Below, one piece after another: positions 36,711 to 45,618 of a stretch of DNA of 64,000 nucleotides. The stretch is from JACMMS01 sp043758775 (lineage in GTDB: Bacteria > Pseudomonadota > Gammaproteobacteria > Burkholderiales > Methylophilaceae): contig JAYVMU010000009.1 in NCBI GenBank assembly GCA_043758775.1, positions 39,148 to 103,147 on the forward strand, in the 5' to 3' direction. Numbering within the stretch: position 1 is the first letter of the stretch; every line of letters begins with the position of its first letter. The notes below the pieces were generated by a model. That model worked only from the letters and a program-made list of their open reading frames with translations. It was not told the DNA's origin and ran no database searches. The position numbers and the translations under genes are program-made.

Positions 36711-37949
36711 TCAGCTTATTTTTTTGTCGTTCCATGGGGCTATTTTTAACAGTAGTAACATACCCGGGATAGCGATAATAAAGCAGAAAATAAAGAAGTT
36801 GCGCCAACCCATACTTTCTACCATATAGCCTGTGGCGGCATTGGCAAAAGTGCGGGGTACAGCGGCTAAGCTGGTAAATAGTGCAAATTGCGTGGCGGTA
36901 TAAAGTGGATGGGTTGTGTGTGCAATATAAGCTACAAATGCTGTCGTACCCAAACCTACTCCTAATGCTTCTATACCAATCACTATGCCTAGCCAAATAA
37001 GGCTGTGCCCCACAGTGGCAAGCCAAGCGAAACCTAAAATGGCGATCATCTGCACTACGCCAAATACCCATAAAGCGCGGTTAATACCGAGCTTTATCAT
37101 CCATACACCACCCAGTAAACCGCCAATCACACTAGGCCATAAACCTGCATTTTTGGCGATTAGGCCAATCTCGGTTTTGCTAAATCCCATGTCAAGATAG
37201 AATGGTGTGGCGAGGGCGGTTGCCATGCTGTCACCTAGTTTGTATAGAAATATGAAGCTTAAAATAGTCAGGGCGCTAGCTATGCCGTTGCGGTGAATGA
37301 ACTCTTTGAAAGGCTCAGCTACAGCCGCTTTTAGTGTTTTTGGCGCGCCTTTTTTAAGAGTGGGTTCGCTGATCAATATTGTCATCAGAATACCGGGCAA
37401 CATAAATAATGCCGTTATCAAGAATACGGTACTCCATGGTAAATGGTCAGCCAAAATCAATGACAGTGAACCTGGAATTAAGCCCGCGATTTTGTAAGCG
37501 TTAACATGAATCGCGTTACCAATGCCTAGCTCGGGATCTAATAGCAGTTCGCGACGATAGGCGTCTAATACAATGTCTTGGCTAGCGCTAAAGAGTGCAA
37601 TTACAGTTGCAAGATAAGCAATCGTCCAAATATCTAGTTTAGGATTAAGTAGCCCTAATACTGGGATGCTGATTAATAGCAGTATCTGTGAAATCAGCAG
37701 CCAGCCACGCCTTCTGCCTAATGGTGGAATAAAACGGTCGAAAAATGGCGCCCAGAGAAACTTCCAAGTAAAAGGCAAGCCTATTAAAGCAAATAAACCG
37801 ATGGCTTTGAGATTGACACCTTCAGACCGCAACCATGCTGGTAACAGGCTGACTAAGATGTACAGCGGTAAACCGGAACTAAAGCCAGTAAAGATGCAAA
37901 TCAGCATCTTTTTGGTAAGTAGCGTTTGCCAGATTTTTTCGTTAGGCAT
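36711..37949 (-). CDS. ampG: AmpG-family muropeptide permease (MFS)
   Basis: AmpG imports GlcNAc-anhydroMurNAc peptides for cell-wall recycling. The 412-residue, twelve-helix protein opens with IFTGFSSGLPLYILVSLLPAWLRSEGVNLKAIGLFALIGLPFTWKFLWAPFFDR, the AmpG hallmark, then LGRRRGWLL and SASQDIVLDAYRRELL. It lies about 35 bases after metW on the same strand. The substrate is assumed from the family. Confidence 0.88.
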   Translation of the reverse strand: MPNEKIWQTLLTKKMLICIFTGFSSGLPLYILVSLLPAWLRSEGVNLKAIGLFALIGLPFTWKFLWAPFFDRFIPPLGRRRGWLLISQILLLISIPVLGLLNPKLDIWTIAYLATVIALFSASQDIVLDAYRRELLLDPELGIGNAIHVNAYKIAGLIPGSLSLILADHLPWSTVFLITALFMLPGILMTILISEPTLKKGAPKTLKAAVAEPFKEFIHRNGIASALTILSFIFLYKLGDSMATALATPFYLDMGFSKTEIGLIAKNAGLWPSVIGGLLGGVWMIKLGINRALWVFGVVQMIAILGFAWLATVGHSLIWLGIVIGIEALGVGLGTTAFVAYIAHTTHPLYTATQFALFTSLAAVPRTFANAATGYMVESMGWRNFFIFCFIIAIPGMLLLLKIAPWNDKKIS

Positions 37950-37985
37950 TAAGACTTGAAATGGTAGAGATTATGCGGGCACTCA

Positions 37986-38603
37986 TTAAGGTGCTTGCAA
38001 GCGATACATCGCCAAGCTACCCATTAAATTTGGCATAAAAGTCACTGGCTTATTATCGGTGAGCACTAAACGTTCTTTAACCAAAATATTGCTGTTTACG
38101 CAGAATTCGTCAAAGTCATAAATTGTGCATAGGTGCACATTAGGTGTGTCATACCATTGATAGGGCAAATTTTTAGATACGGGCATTTTTCCTAGCATGA
38201 GTTGTGAGCGATAGCGCCAGTAGCCAAAATTAGGAAAAGTCACAATGACTTCATGGCCTACGCGTAGCATTTCCCGCACTATGCCTTCAGTATTGTGCAT
38301 GGCTTGTAAGGTTTGCGAGAGTATCACAACATCGAATGACTGTGCTTCAAAGCCCGATAAACCTGCCTCTAAGTCCATTTGAATGACATTGATGCCCTGG
38401 CTCATGCAGGTTAGCCAGTTCCCATCATCTTTTTCTACACCATAGCCACGTACTTCTAATGAGCCACTTAAATAATTTAGCAGTGCGCCATCACCACAAC
38501 CCAAATCCAGTACTTTAGCACCAAATGGCAGCCATCCTGCGATTATTGCAAAATCATGTCTAAAATCGGTCATATAATTTGTTGTATTTACATTATTTTG
38601 CAT
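37986..38603 (-). CDS. metW: Methionine biosynthesis protein MetW
   Basis: This is a SAM-methyltransferase-like protein of 205 residues. Visible are KVLDLGCGDGALLNYL (about 30-45, SAM-binding motif I), YGVEKDD, VILSQTLQAMHNTEGIVREMLRVG and FPNFGYWRYRSQLMLGKMP. It is coupled to metX (the stop of one overlaps the start of the other). MetW associates with MetX in proteobacteria and is needed for full homoserine O-acyltransferase activity in some; a methyl acceptor is not known. Confidence 0.93.
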   Translation of the reverse strand: MQNNVNTTNYMTDFRHDFAIIAGWLPFGAKVLDLGCGDGALLNYLSGSLEVRGYGVEKDDGNWLTCMSQGINVIQMDLEAGLSGFEAQSFDVVILSQTLQAMHNTEGIVREMLRVGHEVIVTFPNFGYWRYRSQLMLGKMPVSKNLPYQWYDTPNVHLCTIYDFDEFCVNSNILVKERLVLTDNKPVTFMPNLMGSLAMYRLQAP

Positions 38604-39739
38604 TATGCATCACTCCCTACTTTAATGTTGCTCAAGTAGCTACGTAAAATATTGTGATAATGCATGTCGGGCATCAAGAAAGCATCATGTCCATGAGCAG
38701 CAGTGACTTCGGCGTAGCTCACAGCTAATTCATTATCCAGTAATGCTTTGACGATTTCACGTGAACGTGCCGGTGAAAAACGCCAATCGCTGGTGAAGGA
38801 AACGACCAGAAATTGTGCTTTAACATTGGCCAATGCTTTGGATAAATCGCCATCGTAATTAAGTGCAGGATCAAAATAATCTAAAGCACGTGTCATGCGT
38901 AAATAAGTGTTGGCATCAAATTCGCCGGCGAATTTGTCGCCTTGGTAACGTAAATAAGACTCCATTTCAAACTCAACATCAAAGGAGTATTTAATGGTGT
39001 CTTTTAGTTTACGGCCAAATTTTGCACCCATCGCATCATCACTTAAATACGTGATATGGCCTAACATGCGCGCGATGCGTAGGCCGCGGCGTGGCACAAC
39101 GCCGTGCTCATAATAGTCGCCAGCATGAAACTCAGGATCAGTGATGATCGCTTGGCGCGCTACTTCGTTAAACGCTATATTCTGTGCCGTGAGATTAGGT
39201 GCAGAGGCAATGACTAGCGCGTGGCGTACCCGTTCTGGATAAGCGATAGTCCATTGCAGAGCTTGCATGCCGCCTAAGCTGCCTCCAATTACTGCTGCCA
39301 GTTGTTTAATGCCTAAGTAATCTGCAAGTAAGGTTTGTGAGTTGACCCAATCTTCTACAGTGAGTACGGGAAACTTTGAGCCAAAGGCTTTATCAGTGGT
39401 GGGGTTGACACTGGCCGAGCCAGAACTGCCATTGCAGCCGCCCAAATTATTCACGCCAATTACAAAATACTTATTAGTATCTAAGGGTTTATTAGGCCCC
39501 ACCAGATTATCCCACCAGCCTGGATATTTATCATTTTCGCTATATTTTCCAGCTACATGATGTGTGCCAGATAATGCGTGGCAGACTAAAACGGCATTGG
39601 ATTTATCAGCATTGAGCGTACCGTAGGTTTCATAAACGAGGTCAAATTGCGCTAGTATTTCACCACTTTTTAAAGTGAGTGGCTCGCTAAAATGCGCGGT
39701 TTGGGCGGCAACAATGCCAACTGAGTCAGATGCAATCAT
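38603..39739 (-). CDS. metX: Homoserine O-acyltransferase MetX
   Basis: An alpha/beta-hydrolase acyltransferase opening methionine synthesis. The nucleophile serine is in GGSLGGMQALQW (about 148), and the Asp and His in SFTSDWRFSP (about 317) and AHGHDAFLMP (about 351). Proteobacterial MetX with MetW may use succinyl-CoA; I cannot decide acetyl or succinyl from sequence. The ATG at 39739 is chosen because a strong promoter places transcription initiation at that base; the in-frame TTG at 39754 lies upstream of it. Confidence 0.93.
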   Translation of the reverse strand: MIASDSVGIVAAQTAHFSEPLTLKSGEILAQFDLVYETYGTLNADKSNAVLVCHALSGTHHVAGKYSENDKYPGWWDNLVGPNKPLDTNKYFVIGVNNLGGCNGSSGSASVNPTTDKAFGSKFPVLTVEDWVNSQTLLADYLGIKQLAAVIGGSLGGMQALQWTIAYPERVRHALVIASAPNLTAQNIAFNEVARQAIITDPEFHAGDYYEHGVVPRRGLRIARMLGHITYLSDDAMGAKFGRKLKDTIKYSFDVEFEMESYLRYQGDKFAGEFDANTYLRMTRALDYFDPALNYDGDLSKALANVKAQFLVVSFTSDWRFSPARSREIVKALLDNELAVSYAEVTAAHGHDAFLMPDMHYHNILRSYLSNIKVGSDA

Positions 39740-39745
39740 GCTGAG

Positions 39746-39773
39746 ATTATACAATGTAGTGGCACATTGTTAA
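39746..39773 (-). promoter_or_regulatory. metXW promoter with palindromic operator in the spacer
   Basis: On the minus strand TTAACA (39773-39768), a 16-base spacer and a perfect TATAAT (39751-39746) make a strong promoter. A perfect inverted repeat, ACAATGT (39751-39757) and ACATTGT (39764-39770) with a 6-base centre, fills the spacer and touches both hexamers. The predicted start is at about 39739, the first base of the metX ATG. Confidence 0.6.
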
Positions 39774-39800
39774 GTATTTTGCTTCGTCGATATAACATCA

Positions 39801-40652
39801 CTATGCCCAGTGTGTATTGATAATCAGCGGGTTCTTGCCTATGGTTATGCGATCATTGCCACCTAAGTCCTGCATAGTTGTAATATCAGTCAAGCCGTTT
39901 TCTGCTAATAAATCTTGCACTTTTCCCGCTTGATTGTAACCATGTTCCAGCATTAACCAGCCTTGTGGTTTAAGGTAAATAAGCGCGTTTTGGATGATTT
40001 TACGAATATCATCTAAGCCATCATTGCCAGAAGTTAAAGCGGAAGCCGGCTCAAACCTAAGCGCAGCTAAATGTGGGTCGTTCGTTTCAATGTACGGTGG
40101 ATTACTCATAATCACATCAAACTTTTGACCTTTTAATGCGTTAAACCAATCACTGTACGTAAAGCTGATATTGACCATCTCTAAATTCATCGCATTTCGT
40201 TGCGCTATTTTTAGTGCAGCTTGAGAGAAATCTACAGCCACTACATTGACCTGTGGACGGTTGTGTGCAATAGCCAACGCAATTGCGCCAGTGCCAGTGC
40301 CGAGGTCTAAAATATTGTAATTAGCATTAGAAGGTATTTTTTCGAGTGCTGCATCTACTAAAGTTTCAGTATCTGGCCGTGGAATCAGTGTGTCAGGAGA
40401 AACGGTTAAATTTAAGCCGTAAAACTCACGTTTACCCAGTATGTAAGCCAGCGGTTCGCCAGTTAAACGGCGTTGCAATAATGCGTCAAAAGTGGCTTGC
40501 TGATGCGTTGTGAGCACACTATTTTCATGCGTAATTAACCAAGCTCGATTGACGTTTAAAACGTGCTGTAAAAGTAGTTGCGCTTCAAGCATAGCTTCGC
40601 CTGTTTCTAAATAGGTAACTGCATAAAGCAGAGCTGCTTTAATATTTTTCAT
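39801..40652 (-). CDS. prmC: Peptide chain release factor N5-glutamine methyltransferase
   Basis: PrmC methylates the GGQ glutamine of RF1/RF2. The N-terminal helical domain (about 1-75) precedes the SAM domain with ILDLGTGTGAIALAIA (about 113-128) and the catalytic NPPYIE (about 185). The ATG at 40652 gives the family start; the open frame continues to 40715 inside the upstream gene. Normally prmC directly follows prfA; here a foreign gene lies between. Confidence 0.93.
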   Translation of the reverse strand: MKNIKAALLYAVTYLETGEAMLEAQLLLQHVLNVNRAWLITHENSVLTTHQQATFDALLQRRLTGEPLAYILGKREFYGLNLTVSPDTLIPRPDTETLVDAALEKIPSNANYNILDLGTGTGAIALAIAHNRPQVNVVAVDFSQAALKIAQRNAMNLEMVNISFTYSDWFNALKGQKFDVIMSNPPYIETNDPHLAALRFEPASALTSGNDGLDDIRKIIQNALIYLKPQGWLMLEHGYNQAGKVQDLLAENGLTDITTMQDLGGNDRITIGKNPLIINTHWA

Positions 40653-41401
40653 GTGACGAATTTTTTTTAATTGGATTTGCATTGCTGAATTGTTTTTCAA
40701 ATTCAATATCTGCAAGTCGATATTTTTCTAGTGCTGAATTTACGCAATCAAAAATGTACCGAAAATCATCAGCCCCGATTACTTTGGTTGAGTAACTACT
40801 TGCTTCAAAAAGTTGGCTATAAGTATTTAAAATAATAATTGCACGTTTTAGAAGGGTCTCAAAATCTTCAAGGGTGAGTGGATGAGTTTCATTGGAACTT
40901 CTGCCTTTAGCAACATTTTTTGCATTTCTGTGAGCAAGGATATGGCCACGATGGATTATTAGTGTGTTAACTAAAGCGTCATCATCGGAGCAAAGTGATA
41001 TATCTAATTCTAACTTTGCTAAGTCTGGTATTCGACACTCTTCTGTTAAGCCATCTGCAAATGGATTATCTTTCTTACGCTCTCTGAATTTAGCCTCACT
41101 AAACAGGCCTGGATTTGCTTTTATAGTTTGTAGAAAACTATAAAGGTGCAGGGCTTTTATGTTGGTCATACGCTTTGGTTAGTGCATATAAACTTGTATT
41201 TAAATGGGACTGTAGTGTAAGTGACCAAAATGTATTCGATTGGGGCATTACAAAAGGAAATACATCGTTTGCTTCGAGCAGGTCTTTATAAAGCTTATAG
41301 TGAATGTGCGCGTCTACAATGTCATTTGAAAGGCCTTCTAACAGTCTCTTAAACTCATTCTCATCAGTGATTTTAATCATTTTTTGATTAATTATCTTCA
41401 C
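40639..41401 (-). pseudogene. AbiU2/HEPN-like protein, frameshifted, inserted between prfA and prmC
   Basis: Two minus-strand frames combine. The first (41401-41138; probable ATG at 41380) ends AYDQHKSPAPL; the second (41169-40639) continues KALHLYSFLQTIKANPGLFS. Removing one A from the A-run at 41158-41155 restores DQHKALHLYSF. The joined protein (about 245 residues) has the AbiU2 layout: WSLTLQSHLNTSLYALTKAYD, later IIHRGHILAHRNAKNV, which carries an R-x5-H HEPN-type motif. HEPN proteins are often RNases in abortive infection or toxin-antitoxin systems. The first frame overlaps the prfA stop and the last overlaps the prmC start. No antitoxin is visible. Confidence 0.65.
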
Positions 41402-42470
41402 CCAAACTAGCTAGCAAATCTGCTTGATGTTCTGCTGCTAACGCGCCAATCAGCTCATCCATATCGCCTTCAGTAATCGCATCAATCTTATACAGAGTTA
41501 AATTAATGCGGTGGTCTGTAATGCGGCCTTGTGGGTAGTTGTAAGTGCGGATGCGCTCGCTACGATCGCCGCTACCGATTAAGCTTTTACGCTCACTGGC
41601 TATTTTGCTATTTTGTTCATCGACTTGCGCGGCTTTAATACGTGCCGCTAGCACACCCATAGCTTGGGCTTTATTTTTGTGTTGGCTGCGGTCTTCTTGG
41701 CACTCTACTACGATGCCGGTGGGTAAATGCGTAATACGCACGGCGGAATCAGTTTTGTTAATATGCTGGCCGCCTGCACCACTGGCACGATAAGTATCAA
41801 TGCGGATTTCGGCAGGATTAATCGTCACATCTGATACTTCGTCCGCCTCTGGCAGCACAGCTACGGTACATGCTGAGGTGTGGATTCTGCCTTGTGTTTC
41901 TGTGTCTGGCACGCGCTGTACACGGTGACCACCACTCTCAAATTTCATTTTAGAGTACGCGCCATAACCTTCGATTTTGGCGATGATTTCTTTATAGCCA
42001 CCTACTTCAGATTCGTTGGCTGACATAATCTCAACCTTCCAGCGTTGCCGCTCGGCATAGCGTGAGTACATGCGAAATAAATCACCGGCAAATAAGCCAG
42101 ATTCGTCACCACCTGTGCCGGCGCGAATTTCCAAGAAAATATTGCGCTCATCGTTGGGGTCTTTCGGTAGTAATAATTTTTGCAGTTCTAACTCTGCCGC
42201 CTCTAGTTTGGCTTTACCCGATTCAATTTCTTCTTGTGCAAACTCTTTCATCTCTGGGTCAGATAGCATTTTTTGTGCTTCGGCAATATCCGCTTCGCCT
42301 AATTCAAAGGCGCGGTACTGCGCAACGATGGGTGTAATTTCAGAATGCTCGCGGGTTATCTTACGATAGTTATCCATATCGTTAGTGATGCCTTCACTGC
42401 TCATCAAACGGTCTAATTCGTCTAAACGCTCGCTCAAACTAGCGAGCTTTCTTATCATGCTGGGTTTCAT
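41388..42470 (-). CDS. prfA: Peptide chain release factor 1
   Basis: RF1 terminates at UAA/UAG. The GGQ tip is in GAGGQHINKTDSAVRITH (about 230-247) and GSGDRSERIRTYNYPQGRITDHR is the RF signature; the PxT-type codon-recognition loop region is in RVPDTETQGRIHTSACTVAV, reading PDTETQ. Length 360 is usual. It lies downstream of hemA (46-base gap), the conserved hemA-prfA order. Confidence 0.97.
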   Translation of the reverse strand: MKPSMIRKLASLSERLDELDRLMSSEGITNDMDNYRKITREHSEITPIVAQYRAFELGEADIAEAQKMLSDPEMKEFAQEEIESGKAKLEAAELELQKLLLPKDPNDERNIFLEIRAGTGGDESGLFAGDLFRMYSRYAERQRWKVEIMSANESEVGGYKEIIAKIEGYGAYSKMKFESGGHRVQRVPDTETQGRIHTSACTVAVLPEADEVSDVTINPAEIRIDTYRASGAGGQHINKTDSAVRITHLPTGIVVECQEDRSQHKNKAQAMGVLAARIKAAQVDEQNSKIASERKSLIGSGDRSERIRTYNYPQGRITDHRINLTLYKIDAITEGDMDELIGALAAEHQADLLASLGEDN

Positions 42471-42516
42471 AATGGATTACGCTATAGGTTAAAAGTACTG
42501 AGGTTAAATATACTGG

Positions 42517-43800
42517 TTAATGATTGATTAAATAAAGCTGACGTACAAATTCCTCAAGCTGCTCATGCTCCGCACCTTTGCTGGTATTGAGCGCATGGCT
42601 GGGATGATGTAATAATTTGTTGGTGATGTTTAAACTCAAACTTTCCAACACTGCGCTGGGGTCTTCACCACGAGCGAGTAGTTTAAGCGCTTTGTCTAAT
42701 TCGGCTTTACGGTAGTGCTCTGCTTGGTCGCGTAACGCACGAATGGTGGGCACGGCATTACGCGTTTTTACCCAGTGCATAAAGTTCTCAACCCGTACTT
42801 CAATAATCGCCTCGGCTTGACTTGCCGCCGCTTGGCGATTACCCATGCCGGTTTGCACCACTTCCGCTAAATCATCCACCGTGTATAAAAATACATCATC
42901 TAGTTGCGCTACTTCCGCTTCAATATCGCGCGGTACGGCTAAATCGACCATAAAAATTGGACGATGCTTACGCGCTTTAACTGCGCGCTCTACCATGCCC
43001 AAGCCGACAATTGGCAATTGACTGGCGGTGCTGGTGATGACAATATCAAATTCGGCGAGCTTTTCTGGTAAGTCCGTCAATAAAATAGCATTGCCGCCGA
43101 TTCTGCAGGCTAATTCCGCGCCACGCTCTAAAGTACGATTTGCTACAGTCATGGTGAGTGGTTTTTGTTTGGCGAAGTGGTCAGCGCACAGCTCTATCAT
43201 TTCACCAGCGCCAATAAACAATACTTTTTGCTGTTCAATAGAACCGAAAATACGTTGTGCTAATTTAACGGCAGCAGCGGACATGGAGATAGAACTTGCG
43301 CCAATATCCGTGTGTGTGCGTACTTCTTTGGCAACAGTAAATGTACGTTGAAATAGCTTATTTAACAAAGTGCCGAGCGTGCCAGCATTTTCGGCAATTT
43401 TAACTGCCTGCTTAAACTGTCCTAAAATTTGTGGCTCGCCTAGCACCATACTATCTAGGCCAGAAGCTACTCTGAAGGCGTGTTTGACTGCTGCTTGGTC
43501 ACTTAAGGTGTAAATATAAGGTTGAATTTTAGCAAAATCGAGCTTGTGGTAATGTGCAAGCCAATCAATGATAGCATCCGCATTAAGCTCTGAATGCTCA
43601 CATTTTACGTATATTTCGGTACGGTTACAGGTAGACAAAATTGCCGCCTCACTCACTTTTAGTGTGCTTCCACTAAATGAGGGTGTCTGCGAAATTAAAG
43701 CGTTTAATACCGAGGCTAAGTGTTCGTTATTAAACGCTAAATGTTCGCGTATTGCTAAGGGGGCGGTGGTGTGATTGACACCCACTGTTAATAATTGCAT
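42517..43800 (-). CDS. hemA: Glutamyl-tRNA reductase
   Basis: HemA makes glutamate-1-semialdehyde, the first committed step of haem synthesis by the C5 path. The catalytic cysteine is in LSTCNRTEIY (about 59), ASGLDSMVLGEPQILGQ (about 110) is the substrate region, and VLFIGAGEM (about 193) the NADPH site. A C-terminal dimerisation helix region ends the 427-residue protein. It leads the minus-strand prfA-prmC-met group and is divergent from rpe across about 260 bases. Confidence 0.96.
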   Translation of the reverse strand: MQLLTVGVNHTTAPLAIREHLAFNNEHLASVLNALISQTPSFSGSTLKVSEAAILSTCNRTEIYVKCEHSELNADAIIDWLAHYHKLDFAKIQPYIYTLSDQAAVKHAFRVASGLDSMVLGEPQILGQFKQAVKIAENAGTLGTLLNKLFQRTFTVAKEVRTHTDIGASSISMSAAAVKLAQRIFGSIEQQKVLFIGAGEMIELCADHFAKQKPLTMTVANRTLERGAELACRIGGNAILLTDLPEKLAEFDIVITSTASQLPIVGLGMVERAVKARKHRPIFMVDLAVPRDIEAEVAQLDDVFLYTVDDLAEVVQTGMGNRQAAASQAEAIIEVRVENFMHWVKTRNAVPTIRALRDQAEHYRKAELDKALKLLARGEDPSAVLESLSLNITNKLLHHPSHALNTSKGAEHEQLEEFVRQLYLINH

Positions 43801-44064
43801 GTAGAATTTGTCTTAATTTACCTAGTGTGAATTTGGCTAATTTGAATGCATAAATTATATTCAATCCGCAATTTTCTCGTATCGGCTTATGTTAAGCAAG
43901 AAATACAGTTAAAATAATGTTTTATTGTGAATTTTATTATGCCTAAATGTTTAAAGTAATTGCATTTTTATGCAGTTATAACGTTAAGAACATGGTTTTA
44001 GAAGACACGCATTTTCTAGCCTGCGATCAAAGCACGGCTATTTACAAAGAGTATGGAGAAACAA

Positions 44065-44772
44065 ATGGATAAAACTTTTAGAATCGCCCCGAGTATTCTT
44101 TCTGCTAACTTTGCTAAGTTAGGTCAAGAAATCACTGATGTTATTAAATCGGGTACAGATATTGTACATTTCGACGTAATGGATAACCATTATGTGCCAA
44201 ATTTAACTATTGGCCCGCTGGTATGTGAAGCGATTCGCGAAACGGCTAAAAACGTAGGTGCGCTGATTGATGTGCATTTAATGGTAAAGCCAGTAGATCG
44301 CATTATTCCTGATTTTGCAAAAGCAGGTGCGAACATTATTACGTTCCATCCAGAAGCATCAGATCACATAGACCGTAGTTTGGCGATGGTGCGTGAGCTT
44401 GGTTGTAAATCTGGCTTAGTATTTAATCCAGCAACACCATTAAGCTATCTAGACCACGTGATGGACAAAGTCGACATGATTTTGTTGATGTCAGTAAACC
44501 CTGGTTTCGGCGGTCAAAAATTTATACCAGAAACCCTAGGAAAACTCGCACTTGCCCGCGCACGTATTGATGCTTATTACGAAAAAACGGGTCGTCAAAT
44601 TTGGCTGGAAGTTGATGGCGGCGTAAACACTATGAACATCGCTGAAATTGCAAAAGCGGGTGCTGATACGTTTGTAGCGGGTTCGGCGATTTTTGGTTCA
44701 CCTAAAGAGGGTGATGCGAACCGCTACAACACCGTCGTAAGCCGGATGCGTGCCTCATTAGCCACTGTATAG
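44065..44772 (+). CDS. rpe: Ribulose-phosphate 3-epimerase
   Basis: Rpe interconverts ribulose-5-phosphate and xylulose-5-phosphate in the pentose phosphate or ribulose monophosphate/Calvin cycles. The TIM-barrel motifs are FRIAPSILSANFAKLG, VHFDVMDNHYVPNLTIGP (metal ligands), DVHLMV, VNPGFGGQKF and VDGGVN. The ATG at 44065 follows GGAGA at good spacing, better than the ATG at 44053. Length 235. The 44,000-44,060 leader shows no riboswitch I can recognise. Confidence 0.95.
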   Translation: MDKTFRIAPSILSANFAKLGQEITDVIKSGTDIVHFDVMDNHYVPNLTIGPLVCEAIRETAKNVGALIDVHLMVKPVDRIIPDFAKAGANIITFHPEASDHIDRSLAMVRELGCKSGLVFNPATPLSYLDHVMDKVDMILLMSVNPGFGGQKFIPETLGKLALARARIDAYYEKTGRQIWLEVDGGVNTMNIAEIAKAGADTFVAGSAIFGSPKEGDANRYNTVVSRMRASLATV

Positions 44773-44777
44773 CTTGA

Positions 44778-45449
44778 ATGAAATTTAGAGTTAAAGCCGT
44801 CATATTGGATTTAGACGGCACGTTGATTCATACTGCGCCAGAAATTGCACAGGCAGCCAATGGCTTGCGAGCTGACTTGGGTTTGCCCGCGCTCGATGCT
44901 AAGTTAATTGAAGGTTATATAGGTGAAGGTGCCGCAACTTTGATTAAGCGTTGTTTGGCTGAAGATATAGGTGAATTGGATGCTGAACAATCTGCCAATG
45001 TTTATGCTTCATTTAGCCGGCATTATGCAAAAATAGTGGCAGATAGCCAGCCTTATGACAATGTGTTGGAAAGCCTGCACGATTTAAAGCAAGCTGGTTA
45101 TCGCCTGGCCTGTGTGACCAATAAGCCTGAGAGTTTCACTTTGCCTTTGTTGCAAAAATCAGGCTTAAACGCGTATTTTGAGTTGGTGGTCTCTGGTGAT
45201 AGTTTGCCGAAAAAAAAGCCAGATCCGCTACCATTGATGTATGTATGTGAACAATTTAATATATTGCCGCAATCTGCATTGTTGGTGGGTGATTCAAAAA
45301 CTGATGTTGCAGCGGCCTGGGCGGCAGGTTGCTATGTGTTTACGGTACCTTATGGTTACAATGGCGGTGTAGCAATTGAGGCGCATGAAGTTGACGCGCA
45401 AATTGATTCATTATTAGAAATTACGGCATTAATAGAACACGTGAATTGA
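44778..45449 (+). CDS. gph: Phosphoglycolate phosphatase
   Basis: HAD-family phosphatase: VILDLDGTLIHTAPE (nucleophile Asp about 11), VTNKPESF (motif II), the Lys in PKKKPDPLPL (about 146) and LVGDSKTDVAAAWAAG (motif IV). Length is 223. It follows rpe by 5 bases, a common rpe-gph-trpE arrangement, removing 2-phosphoglycolate from DNA repair or oxygenase side reactions. Confidence 0.92.
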   Translation: MKFRVKAVILDLDGTLIHTAPEIAQAANGLRADLGLPALDAKLIEGYIGEGAATLIKRCLAEDIGELDAEQSANVYASFSRHYAKIVADSQPYDNVLESLHDLKQAGYRLACVTNKPESFTLPLLQKSGLNAYFELVVSGDSLPKKKPDPLPLMYVCEQFNILPQSALLVGDSKTDVAAAWAAGCYVFTVPYGYNGGVAIEAHEVDAQIDSLLEITALIEHVN

Positions 45450-45472
45450 AATGATTGGTAAAAAGGTTGAAG

Positions 45473-45508
45473 ATGAAACTCAAGGTACATAGTTGGCGAT
45501 GGTGGTAA
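45473..45508 (+). CDS. trpL: trp leader peptide (MKLKVHSWRWW)
   Basis: An 11-codon reading frame starts at ATG 45473 with AAGG upstream. It reads Met-Lys-Leu-Lys-Val-His-Ser-Trp-Arg-Trp-Trp-stop, so three of the last four residues are tryptophan. It sits 23 bases after gph and 110 before trpE, and a hairpin follows four bases after its stop. That is the layout of a ribosome-stalling leader for transcription attenuation of trpE. Function is inferred from this layout. Confidence 0.82.
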   Translation: MKLKVHSWRWW

Positions 45509-45512
45509 TCAT

Positions 45513-45541
45513 TCATGGGGTTAAATCCATGAGTTTTAATT
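45513..45541 (+). terminator. trpE attenuator hairpin
   Basis: Arms TCATGG (45513-45518) and CCATGA (45527-45532), extendable by a G-T pair, are followed by GTTTTAATT. The 6-7 bp stem with a short T-run immediately after the Trp-rich leader suggests an attenuator. The competing antiterminator pairing is not obvious by eye. Confidence 0.6.
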
Positions 45542-45618
45542 ACTAATTTACAAGTTAGACTGATTCTATTTAATTGAATTGACTAATTTTACCGCTCACT
45601 TAATTTTGAGAAAGTATT

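Noticed and set aside
41138..41169. Programmed ribosomal frameshifting in the AbiU2-like gene
   Set aside because: The required shift is +1 at AAA-A without a slippery heptamer, rare-codon stall or stop context typical of known sites; simple mutation or error fits better.
43801..44064. Riboswitch or small RNA in the hemA-rpe gap
   Set aside because: Several short inverted repeats occur, but no recognisable riboswitch core or terminator-bounded transcript is visible in this AT-rich 260-base gap.
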